From: Haliovirga abyssi
Lineage (GTDB): Bacteria > Fusobacteriota > Fusobacteriia > Fusobacteriales > Haliovirgaceae
NCBI RefSeq assembly: GCF_030295325.1
Contig: NZ_AP027059.1
Location: 1 to 64,000 of the forward strand
Reading direction: 5' to 3'
Length of the DNA: 64,000 nucleotides
Shown piece by piece: positions 20,412 to 29,108 of this stretch. Under the pieces are notes generated by a model. The model was not told the DNA's origin and made no database searches. It was given only the letters and a program-made list of their open reading frames with translations. Each line of letters starts with the position of its first letter. Position 1 is the first letter of the stretch. The position numbers and the translations under genes are program-made.

Positions 20412-23207
20412 ATGAAATTAAAATATAGTTTACTTGCTGTATTAACAACTTTCTTATTGTTATTCAGTGGATGTATATATGAAAATAATAATATGAAAAA
20501 ACCAGATACAGCGTCATTGAAATTAACAGTTCAAGTTAAAAAAAGTGCAGGAGAAAATGCTGTAACAGCTTTAACAAAAGAGGATTATGTAAAATTTTGG
20601 TATTTTGTCCCAAGTACATCAGGGTCAAAATCTATCATAGCTACAAAATTAGCGGATGATTCTACTGATTTAGACGATATAAAAAATGACTTTAATGAAG
20701 GGAATACAGGTGAGAAAATAACAAATAAAATAGATGCAGACTTAGCAGATGATGCTATGGATGATTATGTAATATCAGAGGTGCCATTAAATGCTAAATG
20801 GTTGGCAGTTGGGATACCTGGAAAAGGGTATGATGTTCAACTAATAGATTTAAGTAAAAAAGGAACTATGAAAAAAGATACAGAATTAGATCTTGGAACA
20901 ATAATATTACAACCAAGACCAGATAAAACATTTACAGTAAAAGCTGTACCAGAAATGTTTGGAAAAGCAGAATTATCTAAACCTATATATATATCTGGAC
21001 CATTTAATGGATGGCATGGAAATGAAAATTCTTCTCCAGTTATGGTAAAAGGTGCAGATGGAATTTATACATATACATTTACAGGGATAGCGCCAGGAGA
21101 ATTTGAATATAAATTTAATCCATCTGAATTTTCGTCACCTTGGTCAGCAGATCCAACAGGAGATAAACTTGTTGATGATGGAAATGGAGGATCAAATCCA
21201 AAAGCTATAGTTAATGGTAAAGCTAAATCTAAATATATGCCAGTAATAGCTTTGGATACAAAAAGTTTTAGCAAAAATACAACAGCGGATGCAATTGAAG
21301 TTACTGTAGATATATCTAAATATATAAAAGATCCAGTTTCTGATAAAACTATAAAATCTGTTAAAATAAATTATGCTGGAAAAATGGTTTCTGGGAAGAT
21401 AATAAAAGGAACAGAATTCTCAACTTTATCTAATAAGGCGATGACTTTAGAAGATGGAAAATATAAAGTTAAAAATATAAAAATACCAGAGGTTGGAGAA
21501 TATTTGTTTACAATAACGGCAGTAGATGAATACGGAATTACAGCAATGTCTTCTGTATATATAACTGTAATGGATAGCGCGCCAGTAGTAAAATCAGTAA
21601 CAGTAAAACATAAAAATTTAGAAACAGTATTAAAACAAAAAGATGATTGGAGTTACGAAACAACAGTAACTACACCAGGGGCATATGAACTTGGATTTAT
21701 GGTAGATGGGAATTGGCAAAATGCTACTGCAAGTGATGCGGTACAAGTAGAGACTAAAAAAGATTGGAGTTATACAACTACAATATCTGCACCAGGTACG
21801 TATGAACTTGGATTTATGGTAGATGGGAATTGGCAAAATGCTGTTGCTACAAATAGTGTTTCTGGAACAGGAGTTACTTTTGAACCAGCAAGTGGTGGAA
21901 ATGCTAAATTTACAACAACAACAACAGATACAGCAATAACTATTAATTATGCAGGACCGGCAAAAGTAGTGACAGTTAAGGGAGGCTTTAATGGTTGGGC
22001 AGAAGTTGCATTGTCAAGTTCAACTTTTGTTGATTTTACATACGAAAAATCAACAAGTGGAAATGCTAAATTTACAACAACAGTAACAAATACAGCAATA
22101 AAAATAGTGTTTAATAATTCTGATTATAATTTGATTCCGTATGGAGTTAAAGTAAAAGGTAGCTTTAATTCTTGGGCAGAAGTGGCGTTGACAGGTGGGA
22201 AGACAGTATCTGTTGCACCTGGATCAAATAAAAGAATGGTTGTATTACTTGCAGCAAAAGTTGAAGATAACGATGGAATGAAAGATATAGAATCTGTAAA
22301 AGCTGATTTAACTCAATTTGATAAAGGTATGTTAACTTTATTAAATGATGGACAAGCAACAGTGTCTGGTGATGAAAGTTCAACAGATAAAGTATATACA
22401 AACTCTATAGAAATGAATTTATTAATAGGGACATATATGATACCTGTTATAGTTAAAGATAAATCAGGGCAAGAAACAACTTATAATGCAGAATTAAAAG
22501 TAGAAGAAGATAATGATTATAGTGATGATGAAAATAGTTCAACTATAATAAAAGATATGGGAAGTTTATCAAATTCAGTAAAAATAGTATTTGATGCTAC
22601 TAAAATGTCAGAGATGAGTGGAGTAGACTTATCTAAAATAAATAAAGTGATAATAAAAGGGTCTATAATAGATGGTAGTTGGGCTAAACACATAGAATTG
22701 ACAAAGGATGACACAGGAGATACATGGTCTGGATTTATTCCAATAGATAGTAAAACAGGAGAATTTGGATTTGCATATTGGACATCAGATGGAACAGCAA
22801 ATGATAAATGGGCAGGAAAAAATCCTGATACTGGTAATAATTATACTTACTCAGAAGGGGTAGCAAAAGGATTGATTGTAGAAGGTAAAAAAACAGTAAA
22901 AGTAGTGTTTGATGCTACAAAATTATCTGAAATGGATGGAGTAGATTTAACAAAAATAGATAAGATGATAATAAAGGGCTCTATAATAGATAGTGGTTGG
23001 GCTAGACAAATAAGATTAACTAAATCAAATGATGATAATACTTGGTATTGTTATACAGAAATAGCTAGCAAAACAGGAGAATTTGGATTTACATATTGGA
23101 CATCAGATGGAACAGCAAATGATAAATGGGCAGGAAAAAATCCTGATACTGGTAATAATTATACTTACTCAGAAGGAATGGAAAAAGGATTAATTGTAGA
23201 GTTTTAA
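20412..23207 (+). CDS. Carbohydrate-binding lipoprotein with repeated beta-sandwich domains
   Basis: 931 residues. Type II signal with lipobox LFSGC (Cys21). After a ~150-residue unknown N-terminal part lies a CBM48/glycogen-binding-like domain (about 176-265: PIYISGPFNGWHGNENSSP, then EFEYKFNP). Next come an Ig-like segment, two copies of DWSYxTTxxxPGxYELGFMVDGNWQNA, two GNAKFTTTxTxTAI…GxFNxWAEVAL units, and two C-terminal repeats (about 723-825 and 830-930) starting V-FDATK-SEM-GVDL-KI. No catalytic domain is seen. It probably holds starch at the surface, like SusE/SusF in principle though not by homology. It lies 22 bases after the porin with RBS AAAAGGAGGAG, so the two are one operon. Confidence 0.78.
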   Translation: MKLKYSLLAVLTTFLLLFSGCIYENNNMKKPDTASLKLTVQVKKSAGENAVTALTKEDYVKFWYFVPSTSGSKSIIATKLADDSTDLDDIKNDFNEGNTGEKITNKIDADLADDAMDDYVISEVPLNAKWLAVGIPGKGYDVQLIDLSKKGTMKKDTELDLGTIILQPRPDKTFTVKAVPEMFGKAELSKPIYISGPFNGWHGNENSSPVMVKGADGIYTYTFTGIAPGEFEYKFNPSEFSSPWSADPTGDKLVDDGNGGSNPKAIVNGKAKSKYMPVIALDTKSFSKNTTADAIEVTVDISKYIKDPVSDKTIKSVKINYAGKMVSGKIIKGTEFSTLSNKAMTLEDGKYKVKNIKIPEVGEYLFTITAVDEYGITAMSSVYITVMDSAPVVKSVTVKHKNLETVLKQKDDWSYETTVTTPGAYELGFMVDGNWQNATASDAVQVETKKDWSYTTTISAPGTYELGFMVDGNWQNAVATNSVSGTGVTFEPASGGNAKFTTTTTDTAITINYAGPAKVVTVKGGFNGWAEVALSSSTFVDFTYEKSTSGNAKFTTTVTNTAIKIVFNNSDYNLIPYGVKVKGSFNSWAEVALTGGKTVSVAPGSNKRMVVLLAAKVEDNDGMKDIESVKADLTQFDKGMLTLLNDGQATVSGDESSTDKVYTNSIEMNLLIGTYMIPVIVKDKSGQETTYNAELKVEEDNDYSDDENSSTIIKDMGSLSNSVKIVFDATKMSEMSGVDLSKINKVIIKGSIIDGSWAKHIELTKDDTGDTWSGFIPIDSKTGEFGFAYWTSDGTANDKWAGKNPDTGNNYTYSEGVAKGLIVEGKKTVKVVFDATKLSEMDGVDLTKIDKMIIKGSIIDSGWARQIRLTKSNDDNTWYCYTEIASKTGEFGFTYWTSDGTANDKWAGKNPDTGNNYTYSEGMEKGLIVEF

Positions 23208-23213
23208 TTAATT

Positions 23214-23243
23214 AAGAAAGGGCTTGTTAAGCCCTTTCTTTTT
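23214..23243 (+). terminator. Terminator of the porin/lipoprotein operon
   Basis: A 12-bp perfect stem AAGAAAGGGCTT (23214-23225) with AAGCCCTTTCTT (23229-23240), GTT loop, followed by TTT. Confidence 0.85.
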
Positions 23244-23255
23244 AAATTGGTTAGT

Positions 23256-23390
23256 AAAGTATAAATTTATTTAGAAAATAAGCCACGCTATTTTGCTTAA
23301 GTATGTGATTTTTCAAGGCGAAATTTTTCAGAAGCCAAAAATTTTGAAAAACATTTATACTCTATGAGTTGAAGCGTAGCTTATTTCTTT
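23256..23390 (+). repeat. FR2 repeat, copy 2 (tandem with copy 3)
   Basis: A AGTATAAAT (23258-23266), B AAATAAGCCACGC (23276-23288), A' ATTTATACT (23353-23361), B' GCGTAGCTTATTT (23374-23386). B and B' differ at one position. Central AAATTTTT/AAAAATTT hairpin present. Confidence 0.75.
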
Positions 23391-23400
23391 ATTTGTTAGT

Positions 23401-23537
23401 AAAGTATAAATTTGTTCAGAAAATAAGCTACGCTATTTTTTAAAATATGCAATTTTTCAAATCAAAATTTTTCAGAAGCCAAAAATTTAGAAAAATATTT
23501 ATACTTTACGAGATGAAGCGTAGCTTATTTCTTTATT
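23401..23537 (+). repeat. FR2 repeat, copy 3 (most regular)
   Basis: A AAAGTATAAAT (23401-23411) pairs perfectly with A' (23497-23507). B AAATAAGCTACGCT (23421-23434) pairs perfectly with B' (23517-23530). Central hairpin 23465-23472 with 23481-23488. The arms come in the order A-B-A'-B' with equal 9-base gaps A-B and A'-B'. Confidence 0.78.
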
Positions 23538-23559
23538 AGTTAAAAAATAGGAGGTAATT

Positions 23560-26500
23560 GTGAAAAAAAATATATTATTGTTATTTATAGTGGTGTTTTC
23601 TTTGTTTGGGTGCATAGAAAAATCAAATAACGTTGAGAAAGAAACAAAAACAGATACAACAAATTTAACAGGAAATACAATAAGGGTTCATTATAGTGGG
23701 GACAATAGTTGGGGCTTACATTTGTGGGGTGCTTCTATAAAAACGGAAAAAGATGGTGTGTTCTATATAGGGAATACAAAACATGATTGGACAACTCCAC
23801 TGAATTTTGATAAAAGTGATTCATTTGGAGTGTATGTGGATTTCAAAATTTTAGATAGTTCGCAAGATTTGAATTTTATTATACATAAAGGAGATGTTAA
23901 AGATTCTGCTGATCGGGATGATAAAAATCCTAGAAAGCTAGATGTTTCAAATGGCAATAGAGAATTTTGGGTGATAAAAAATGAATCAACAATTTATACT
24001 AAATTGCCTACTATAACTCAAAAAATAGAGAGAGCAGAAATAGTAAATGATAAAACTTTAAAATGTTATATTACTTTAAATGAAGATATTAAATTATCAG
24101 AAATAAAAGCATATAAAAGAGATGGGAAAGAGGAGATTATAACTAATGTTTTAAGAGATGGAAAAATATTAACTTTAACTTTAAATAATGCTTCAAAAAT
24201 AGTTAAGCTAGAGTATAAGGAAAATTATTTTTATACAACAATATCGTCAGAAGCATTAAGAGGAGATATATTTTATTATAGCGGAGATGACTTGGGAGCT
24301 AAATTAAATTCTGATGGAACGGTTGATTTGAAAGTGTGGTCTCCTTTGGCAATGGAGATAAGTGTAAATATATATGATAAAACAGACCAAAATAAAAAAG
24401 TGGCTGGGGCTATAAAATTAAATTTAGGAGATGCTGGAGTTTGGAGTGTTAAGTTAAATAAGGCAAATACCACTCTAGATAATATGGATGGATATTTTTA
24501 TCAATATGAGGTTAAAGCATATTATCCTCAAGAAAAGGCAGTGAAAACAAAACAAGCTCTTGATCCTTATGCAAAATCGATGGCTTCTTTTGACAGCAAT
24601 AGCAATGATAAGATAGGGAAAGGTGCATTTGTAGATATAAATTCTATAAACGCAGGAGAAAAATCTTCTAGTATAGGGAATACAAACTTAGAAAATTCAG
24701 TTGAAGAGATAGCATATGAAACCCATGTAAGAGATTTTACAATATCTGCAGAAGATGTGCCTGAAAATGAAAGAGGGACTTTTAAAGGTTTTTCTGATTT
24801 TACAAAAGGATTAACACATTTGAAAAATTTGGGGATAACAGATGTACAATTTCTTCCAGTGCAAAATTATTATACGGTTAATGAGAAAGAAAAAAGTTAT
24901 ATGCCTGTTGGAAATGGCGATAAAACGAATTATAATTGGGGCTATGATCCGCATAACTATTTTACCGTGGAAGGATGGCTTTCATCTGATTCAGAAGACC
25001 CATATAATAGAATAAAAGAATATAGAGAACTGGTTGGGAAATTGCATGAAAATGGAATTGGAGTAATAATGGATGTAGTTTATAATCACACTTATGGTTG
25101 GGATGTATTTGAAAATATTGCACCTGGTTGTTATTATAGGACTATTGAAGGAACAATATCGACAAAATCTGGAGCAGGTCCAACTGTAGAGAGTAGAAAT
25201 AAAATGGTTAGAAAATTAATTATAGATTCTTTAAAACATTTTGTTAACGAATATGGTGTTGATGGATTTAGATTTGATTTAATGGGATTTATTGATACAG
25301 ATACGATGAAAGAGATAAGAAAAGAGGTTGGAGACAAGATTATTTTACAAGGAGAGGCTTGGAATTTTACAGATTTGGATAAAGGAGAGTCTCCTATAAA
25401 AGGAGAAACGGCTTCATATCCGCACAATATAGATTTGGCTGTATTTAATGATACAAGTAGAGATAGTTATTCTGGAAGTACATCTGCGGAAGGTGATAAT
25501 GGATTTGTTCAAGGGAATATTAAACTTACAGGAAAAGTAAAGGCTGGAATAATTGGAGGAATAACAGGATTTGATAATGGAGGAACTCCTCTAAATATAA
25601 CAGAAAATGGATATGATTTGTTTGCGGATTCACCTAAAGAAACTTTAAATTATCAATCTATACATGATGGATTTACTTTGTGGGATAAAATAAATCTTAA
25701 TATAAAAGGAACGAAAGAAATAAGAGCTAAATATGTAAAACAAGCAATGGCTATGTTGTTTACATCTGAGGGGAAAATAATAATTCAAGGTGGAGATGAG
25801 ATAGGTAGAACGAAACCGCTTGCACTTGATGATGCAAATGGTTCGAATAGGGCTCATACTAATTCAAATTATGATTCTGATGGCGAGCCAGATTCTAGTG
25901 GCGGAAAGCTACATGAAAATAGTTATAAATCACCAGATTATACAAATATGTTTAGATGGGATAGAATGGATAAGGAACCATATGCTTCTTTGGATGAATA
26001 TGTGCAAGGTCTTGTAAAAATGAGGAAATCAATACCTGCATTTAGATATGAAAATTCTGAAAGTATAAAAAATGGATTAAAATTTATAGGAGAAGAAGGG
26101 TTTAATAGTGGAGAAACTACAGGGCCTTTTAGTAATTTTTCGGAACTACAAGATTTAACTTTGAAATTTATAAATGGAGTACCAGACAGTGTATATTATG
26201 TAGTTGGAGAAGTTTTTTCTACTGCTGGAGATGGTGGAGTTAATGGGAATCCAGCAACAAATGCATTTAAAATAGTTTTTGATAGTGAAGGAAAAGGAGA
26301 AATAACATTTACAAAAGGACAAATATCAGAATTTAATTTAAGCGGATGGAGTGATCCTAATAATTTACAGGTTAAGCTTGTAAAGACTCCTGGAAAGTGG
26401 GATTTTGTACCGGGAGGATATTCTGGTAGTGGAAATAACAGTATAAAAATAGGAACGATATCGAATAGCCGAGAGGTTCAAATAGACTTAGGGGTAGAGG

Positions 26501-26814
26501 ATGATATTCCTGGACAAGTTCCGTTTGAAAATAATAATTATATTGCGTATGAACTTGACAATAGTCTAGAAAGTGGAGGAGATACAAATTATACAAAAAT
26601 AATTGTAGTGCATAATGTTGGTAGCGTAACGGAAAAAATATCTGTTCCTGAAATAGTAAATAATAGTAATTGGAAAGTTATAGTTGATGAAGATGATGCG
26701 GGGATATTACCTTTAGATTATAATGAAAACGGAGGAAGAGGAAAAACTAATGTTAAAATTTTAAATGGAGAAATAGATGTACCGGCAAATTCAACATCTG
26801 TAATAGCAAAATAA
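23560..26814 (+). CDS. pulA: Type I pullulanase, surface lipoprotein (GH13)
   Basis: Hydrolyses alpha-1,6 branches of pullulan and starch. 1084 residues. Lipobox SLFGC (Cys18). CBM41-like starch-binding domain (about 40-147: IRVHYSGDNSWGLHLWGAS). CBM48 N-domain (about 237-345). GH13 barrel with the pullulanase motif YNWGYDP (458-464), region I DVVYNH (505-510), region II GFRFDLMG with nucleophile Asp573, region III QGEAW with acid/base Glu599, region IV SIHD (His702, Asp703). The C-terminal part carries an insertion (about 855-980) rich in Gly/Ser absent from the second pullulanase. GTG start behind AGGAGG. The preceding gap has two FR2 repeats, so it has its own transcript or read-through past 23243. 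Confidence 0.92.
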   Translation: MKKNILLLFIVVFSLFGCIEKSNNVEKETKTDTTNLTGNTIRVHYSGDNSWGLHLWGASIKTEKDGVFYIGNTKHDWTTPLNFDKSDSFGVYVDFKILDSSQDLNFIIHKGDVKDSADRDDKNPRKLDVSNGNREFWVIKNESTIYTKLPTITQKIERAEIVNDKTLKCYITLNEDIKLSEIKAYKRDGKEEIITNVLRDGKILTLTLNNASKIVKLEYKENYFYTTISSEALRGDIFYYSGDDLGAKLNSDGTVDLKVWSPLAMEISVNIYDKTDQNKKVAGAIKLNLGDAGVWSVKLNKANTTLDNMDGYFYQYEVKAYYPQEKAVKTKQALDPYAKSMASFDSNSNDKIGKGAFVDINSINAGEKSSSIGNTNLENSVEEIAYETHVRDFTISAEDVPENERGTFKGFSDFTKGLTHLKNLGITDVQFLPVQNYYTVNEKEKSYMPVGNGDKTNYNWGYDPHNYFTVEGWLSSDSEDPYNRIKEYRELVGKLHENGIGVIMDVVYNHTYGWDVFENIAPGCYYRTIEGTISTKSGAGPTVESRNKMVRKLIIDSLKHFVNEYGVDGFRFDLMGFIDTDTMKEIRKEVGDKIILQGEAWNFTDLDKGESPIKGETASYPHNIDLAVFNDTSRDSYSGSTSAEGDNGFVQGNIKLTGKVKAGIIGGITGFDNGGTPLNITENGYDLFADSPKETLNYQSIHDGFTLWDKINLNIKGTKEIRAKYVKQAMAMLFTSEGKIIIQGGDEIGRTKPLALDDANGSNRAHTNSNYDSDGEPDSSGGKLHENSYKSPDYTNMFRWDRMDKEPYASLDEYVQGLVKMRKSIPAFRYENSESIKNGLKFIGEEGFNSGETTGPFSNFSELQDLTLKFINGVPDSVYYVVGEVFSTAGDGGVNGNPATNAFKIVFDSEGKGEITFTKGQISEFNLSGWSDPNNLQVKLVKTPGKWDFVPGGYSGSGNNSIKIGTISNSREVQIDLGVEDDIPGQVPFENNNYIAYELDNSLESGGDTNYTKIIVVHNVGSVTEKISVPEIVNNSNWKVIVDEDDAGILPLDYNENGGRGKTNVKILNGEIDVPANSTSVIAK

Positions 26815-26832
26815 AGAGTAATCTAGAAAAGA

Positions 26833-26864
26833 AGGTTGGTGTGGATTACACCAATCTTTTTTCT
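26833..26864 (+). terminator. Pullulanase 1 terminator
   Basis: A 10-bp stem AGGTTGGTGT (26833-26842) with ACACCAATCT (26848-26857), one G·U pair, followed by TTTTTCT. Confidence 0.75.
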
Positions 26865-26928
26865 AAAATAAAGAATAAAAGTTCAAAAGTTTTGAGAAAA
26901 CTTGATAAATTTTGGAGGTGAACGTAAA

Positions 26929-27237
26929 GTGCAAGATTGTTCTGAGGAATATTTTTGGATATTTAAAGAAATTAAATTGTCAAAACTTAAATTAGTTATA
27001 TACGTAGAAGAGGTTGAAATTGAATTAACAAAATTAGAGTATCTTTTAATGGAGTTTTTTATAAAAAATCCTGGAAGAGTTTTCTATAGAGGTCAGATTA
27101 TAGAAAGGGTTTGGGGTGATAATTATATAGGTGAAGACAGAGTGGTTGATTCTTGTTTAAAACGATTGAAGAAAAAAGAAGAAAAATTGAAAGAGCATTT
27201 TAAAAGCGTTAGAGGAATAGGTTATATTTTTGAGTGA
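26929..27237 (+). CDS. Stand-alone winged-helix regulator (OmpR/PhoB C-terminal type)
   Basis: A 102-residue protein that is only the effector half of a response regulator. ELTKLEYLLMEFFIKNPGRV, then IIERVWGDNYIGEDRVVDSCLKRLKKK and the final VRGIGYIFE match the Trans_reg_C winged helix, including the recognition helix and wing. There is no receiver domain with a phospho-acceptor Asp. I chose GTG at 26929 because GGAGGTG lies at 26914-26920; an in-frame TTG at 26902 is upstream of that site. It ends 101 bases before the subtilisin-like gene, so it may regulate the peptide cluster. That link is inference. Confidence 0.75.
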   Translation: MQDCSEEYFWIFKEIKLSKLKLVIYVEEVEIELTKLEYLLMEFFIKNPGRVFYRGQIIERVWGDNYIGEDRVVDSCLKRLKKKEEKLKEHFKSVRGIGYIFE

Positions 27238-27285
27238 TGTATAGCAGAACATAAAAATGTAAAATAAAACAAAAATGACATCATT

Positions 27286-27313
27286 TTGACAATAATATAT
27301 GGTATTATAAATT
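27286..27313 (+). promoter_or_regulatory. Possible promoter of the peptide-maturation cluster
   Basis: TTGACA at 27286-27291 is consensus. The -10 is weak (TAAATT at 27308, spacing 16, or an overlapping TATAAA at 27306). A second TGACAT lies 10 bases upstream. RBS AAGGAG precedes the ATG at 27339. Confidence 0.4.
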
Positions 27314-27338
27314 AAGGATGATAAATTAAGGAGAAAAA

Positions 27339-28007
27339 ATGAAGATAGCTATTATAGATAGTGGGGAACCAGAAAAAAGCAAATTAAATATAATAAAATC
27401 AATAAACGTGACTGAAAGTGTTCAAAAGGATGAAAATGGACATAGTACAGCAATTTATAAAATATTAGAAAGATACTTAAATGAAGAAGATGAGATTATT
27501 AATATAAAAATCTTAAATAAAGATTTAAAAGGAAGTAGTTTTGAATTGTTAAAGGCTTTAAATTTATTGAAAAATGAAAAAGTAGACATTATAGGGCTAA
27601 GCTTAGGAACGACTACTTATAAACATGTATATGGGATGCATAAAGCTATAAATTATTTAATAAAACAAAATATTGTAGTCGTTGCAGCCAAAAATAATTC
27701 GGGAAAAATATCTTTTCCAGCAGAATTTGACAAAGTTATAGGAGTCGGGAATTCTATGGTAGATGTAAATGAAAAAAAATGTTTTATAGATTATTTTAAT
27801 ACAAATATATATTTAAATATAAATGAAGAATTAGATATAGAAAATAAAAAAATAGAGTTAATAGGGAATAGTTATTTGGTGCCTCATATAGTAGGGTTGA
27901 CATCTAAAATATTAAAAGAAAACAGTATAAAAGATTTAGAAGAACTATTGTATATTTTAGAAACGGAAAAAATAGAGGAATTATCTATAGAAAATGAAAT
28001 TTTATAA
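27339..28007 (+). CDS. Small cytoplasmic subtilisin-like serine protease (S8)
   Basis: 222 residues, shorter than typical subtilases (about 275 or more), with no signal or propeptide. The triad is in order: Asp7 in AIIDSG, His35 in GHSTAI, Ser178 in GNSYLVPHIVG (the usual GTSMAxPHVAG). The oxyanion Asn lies in VVVAAKNN (about 119). It should therefore act in the cytoplasm. With the 71-residue peptide gene and an ABC exporter lacking a peptidase domain in the same cluster, the natural reading is leader-peptide removal or processing of that peptide. The substrate is not proven. It ends 19 bases before the next gene, within one operon. Confidence 0.85.
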   Translation: MKIAIIDSGEPEKSKLNIIKSINVTESVQKDENGHSTAIYKILERYLNEEDEIINIKILNKDLKGSSFELLKALNLLKNEKVDIIGLSLGTTTYKHVYGMHKAINYLIKQNIVVVAAKNNSGKISFPAEFDKVIGVGNSMVDVNEKKCFIDYFNTNIYLNINEELDIENKKIELIGNSYLVPHIVGLTSKILKENSIKDLEELLYILETEKIEELSIENEIL

Positions 28008-28026
28008 AAAAATAAAGGAGGAAAAG

Positions 28027-29076
28027 ATGAAATTATCGTTATATCCATTAAATAACATTGCCAAACAGATAATTAATACTAAAGAATATTTAGATTATGA
28101 ACTGAAATATTTAATTTTAGATGAAAATGAAGAATTTGTAGGAGAAGTAGAAACAGGTAAAGAGATAAAGAATGTAATAATGAAAAGCGATATAATTTTA
28201 TTTACAGATGTAGATAATAAAGAAAGAGAAGATAATATAATTAAAATAATGTTAGAAGCAAATAAGCAAAATAAAGATATAATTTTATTAGAACTTCCAA
28301 CTAGCGAAAAAATAAAAACTTTAATAAAGGATAATAATATAGATGTTTTAACTTGTTTTGAAGGTAAAAAAGATATAGTAAAGTATATTGGAGAATATTT
28401 GAATTTTGAAGAAAATTTTCGAAAAAGAGGATATGTAGGAAAAGGAGAAAAAATTAAAAAAATAGGTTTTTTTGAAATATCAGAAAAGCAAGAAAGTTTA
28501 AAAATTTTACTAGAATTAAATGAAAAATTAAAAGAACATTATAATATAGGTAATATAGTTAATGAAAAAATAGGCTTTTTATATGATTTTAAACAATTAA
28601 AAAATATATATGAAAATTATAATCTTAATTGGCAGTATGTAGAAGCAATGTTTAGAGAATTTGAGAAAGAAAAAAAAGAGTTAATATTTATAGAAGAAAA
28701 ATTAAGTTTTCCTATTTATGACAATGATATTCATGATTTTATGAAAAAAAATTCTAAATTATTAGGGTATAGATTAGATGAAGCTGTATTAATAATAGAT
28801 GAATTAAATGAGAAATTTATAAATAAATTATCAAATATGTTTAGGATATATTATGGTTTAGAAGAAATTTTAGCGTGTATAATAGAAAAAAGTTTTTATT
28901 ATGAAAATAAAAAGAGCATAGACAATATTACTGCAAAATATAATATAAAAAATGTAATTTTTAAAGATGAATTAGAAAAATTTGAAAAAATATTGTTATT
29001 AGAAAAATTAGAAGAAAGATTGGAAAATAAATATAAAAAAATGAGTGATAGATATTATGAATTTAAAAATGCTTAA
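28027..29076 (+). CDS. Paralogue A of the cluster's Rossmann/P-loop family, P-loop lost
   Basis: 349 residues, function unknown. The N-terminus (LSLYPLNNIAKQIINTKEYLDYELKYLI) aligns with the starts of the three genes that follow: x-YP-N–K-T-GxIRFRELLDF-I. At the point where the two P-loop paralogues read GTxSCxGKFTT this one has KKIGFFEISEKQESLK, so nucleotide binding there is doubtful. The C-terminal half is helical and Lys/Glu-rich. ATG at 28027 is chosen by AAAGGAGG at 28015-28021; the upstream ATG at 27994 overlaps the protease gene. Possibly a non-catalytic partner of the next protein. Confidence 0.72.
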   Translation: MKLSLYPLNNIAKQIINTKEYLDYELKYLILDENEEFVGEVETGKEIKNVIMKSDIILFTDVDNKEREDNIIKIMLEANKQNKDIILLELPTSEKIKTLIKDNNIDVLTCFEGKKDIVKYIGEYLNFEENFRKRGYVGKGEKIKKIGFFEISEKQESLKILLELNEKLKEHYNIGNIVNEKIGFLYDFKQLKNIYENYNLNWQYVEAMFREFEKEKKELIFIEEKLSFPIYDNDIHDFMKKNSKLLGYRLDEAVLIIDELNEKFINKLSNMFRIYYGLEEILACIIEKSFYYENKKSIDNITAKYNIKNVIFKDELEKFEKILLLEKLEERLENKYKKMSDRYYEFKNA

Positions 29077-29108
29077 AAAATAATATTCTAAATAGATAGG
29101 GGGTAAAA

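Noticed and set aside
23256-23537. Tandem FR2 copies as a CRISPR or riboswitch
   Set aside because: Only two units, no spacer pattern, and copies elsewhere stand alone; no known riboswitch consensus recognised.
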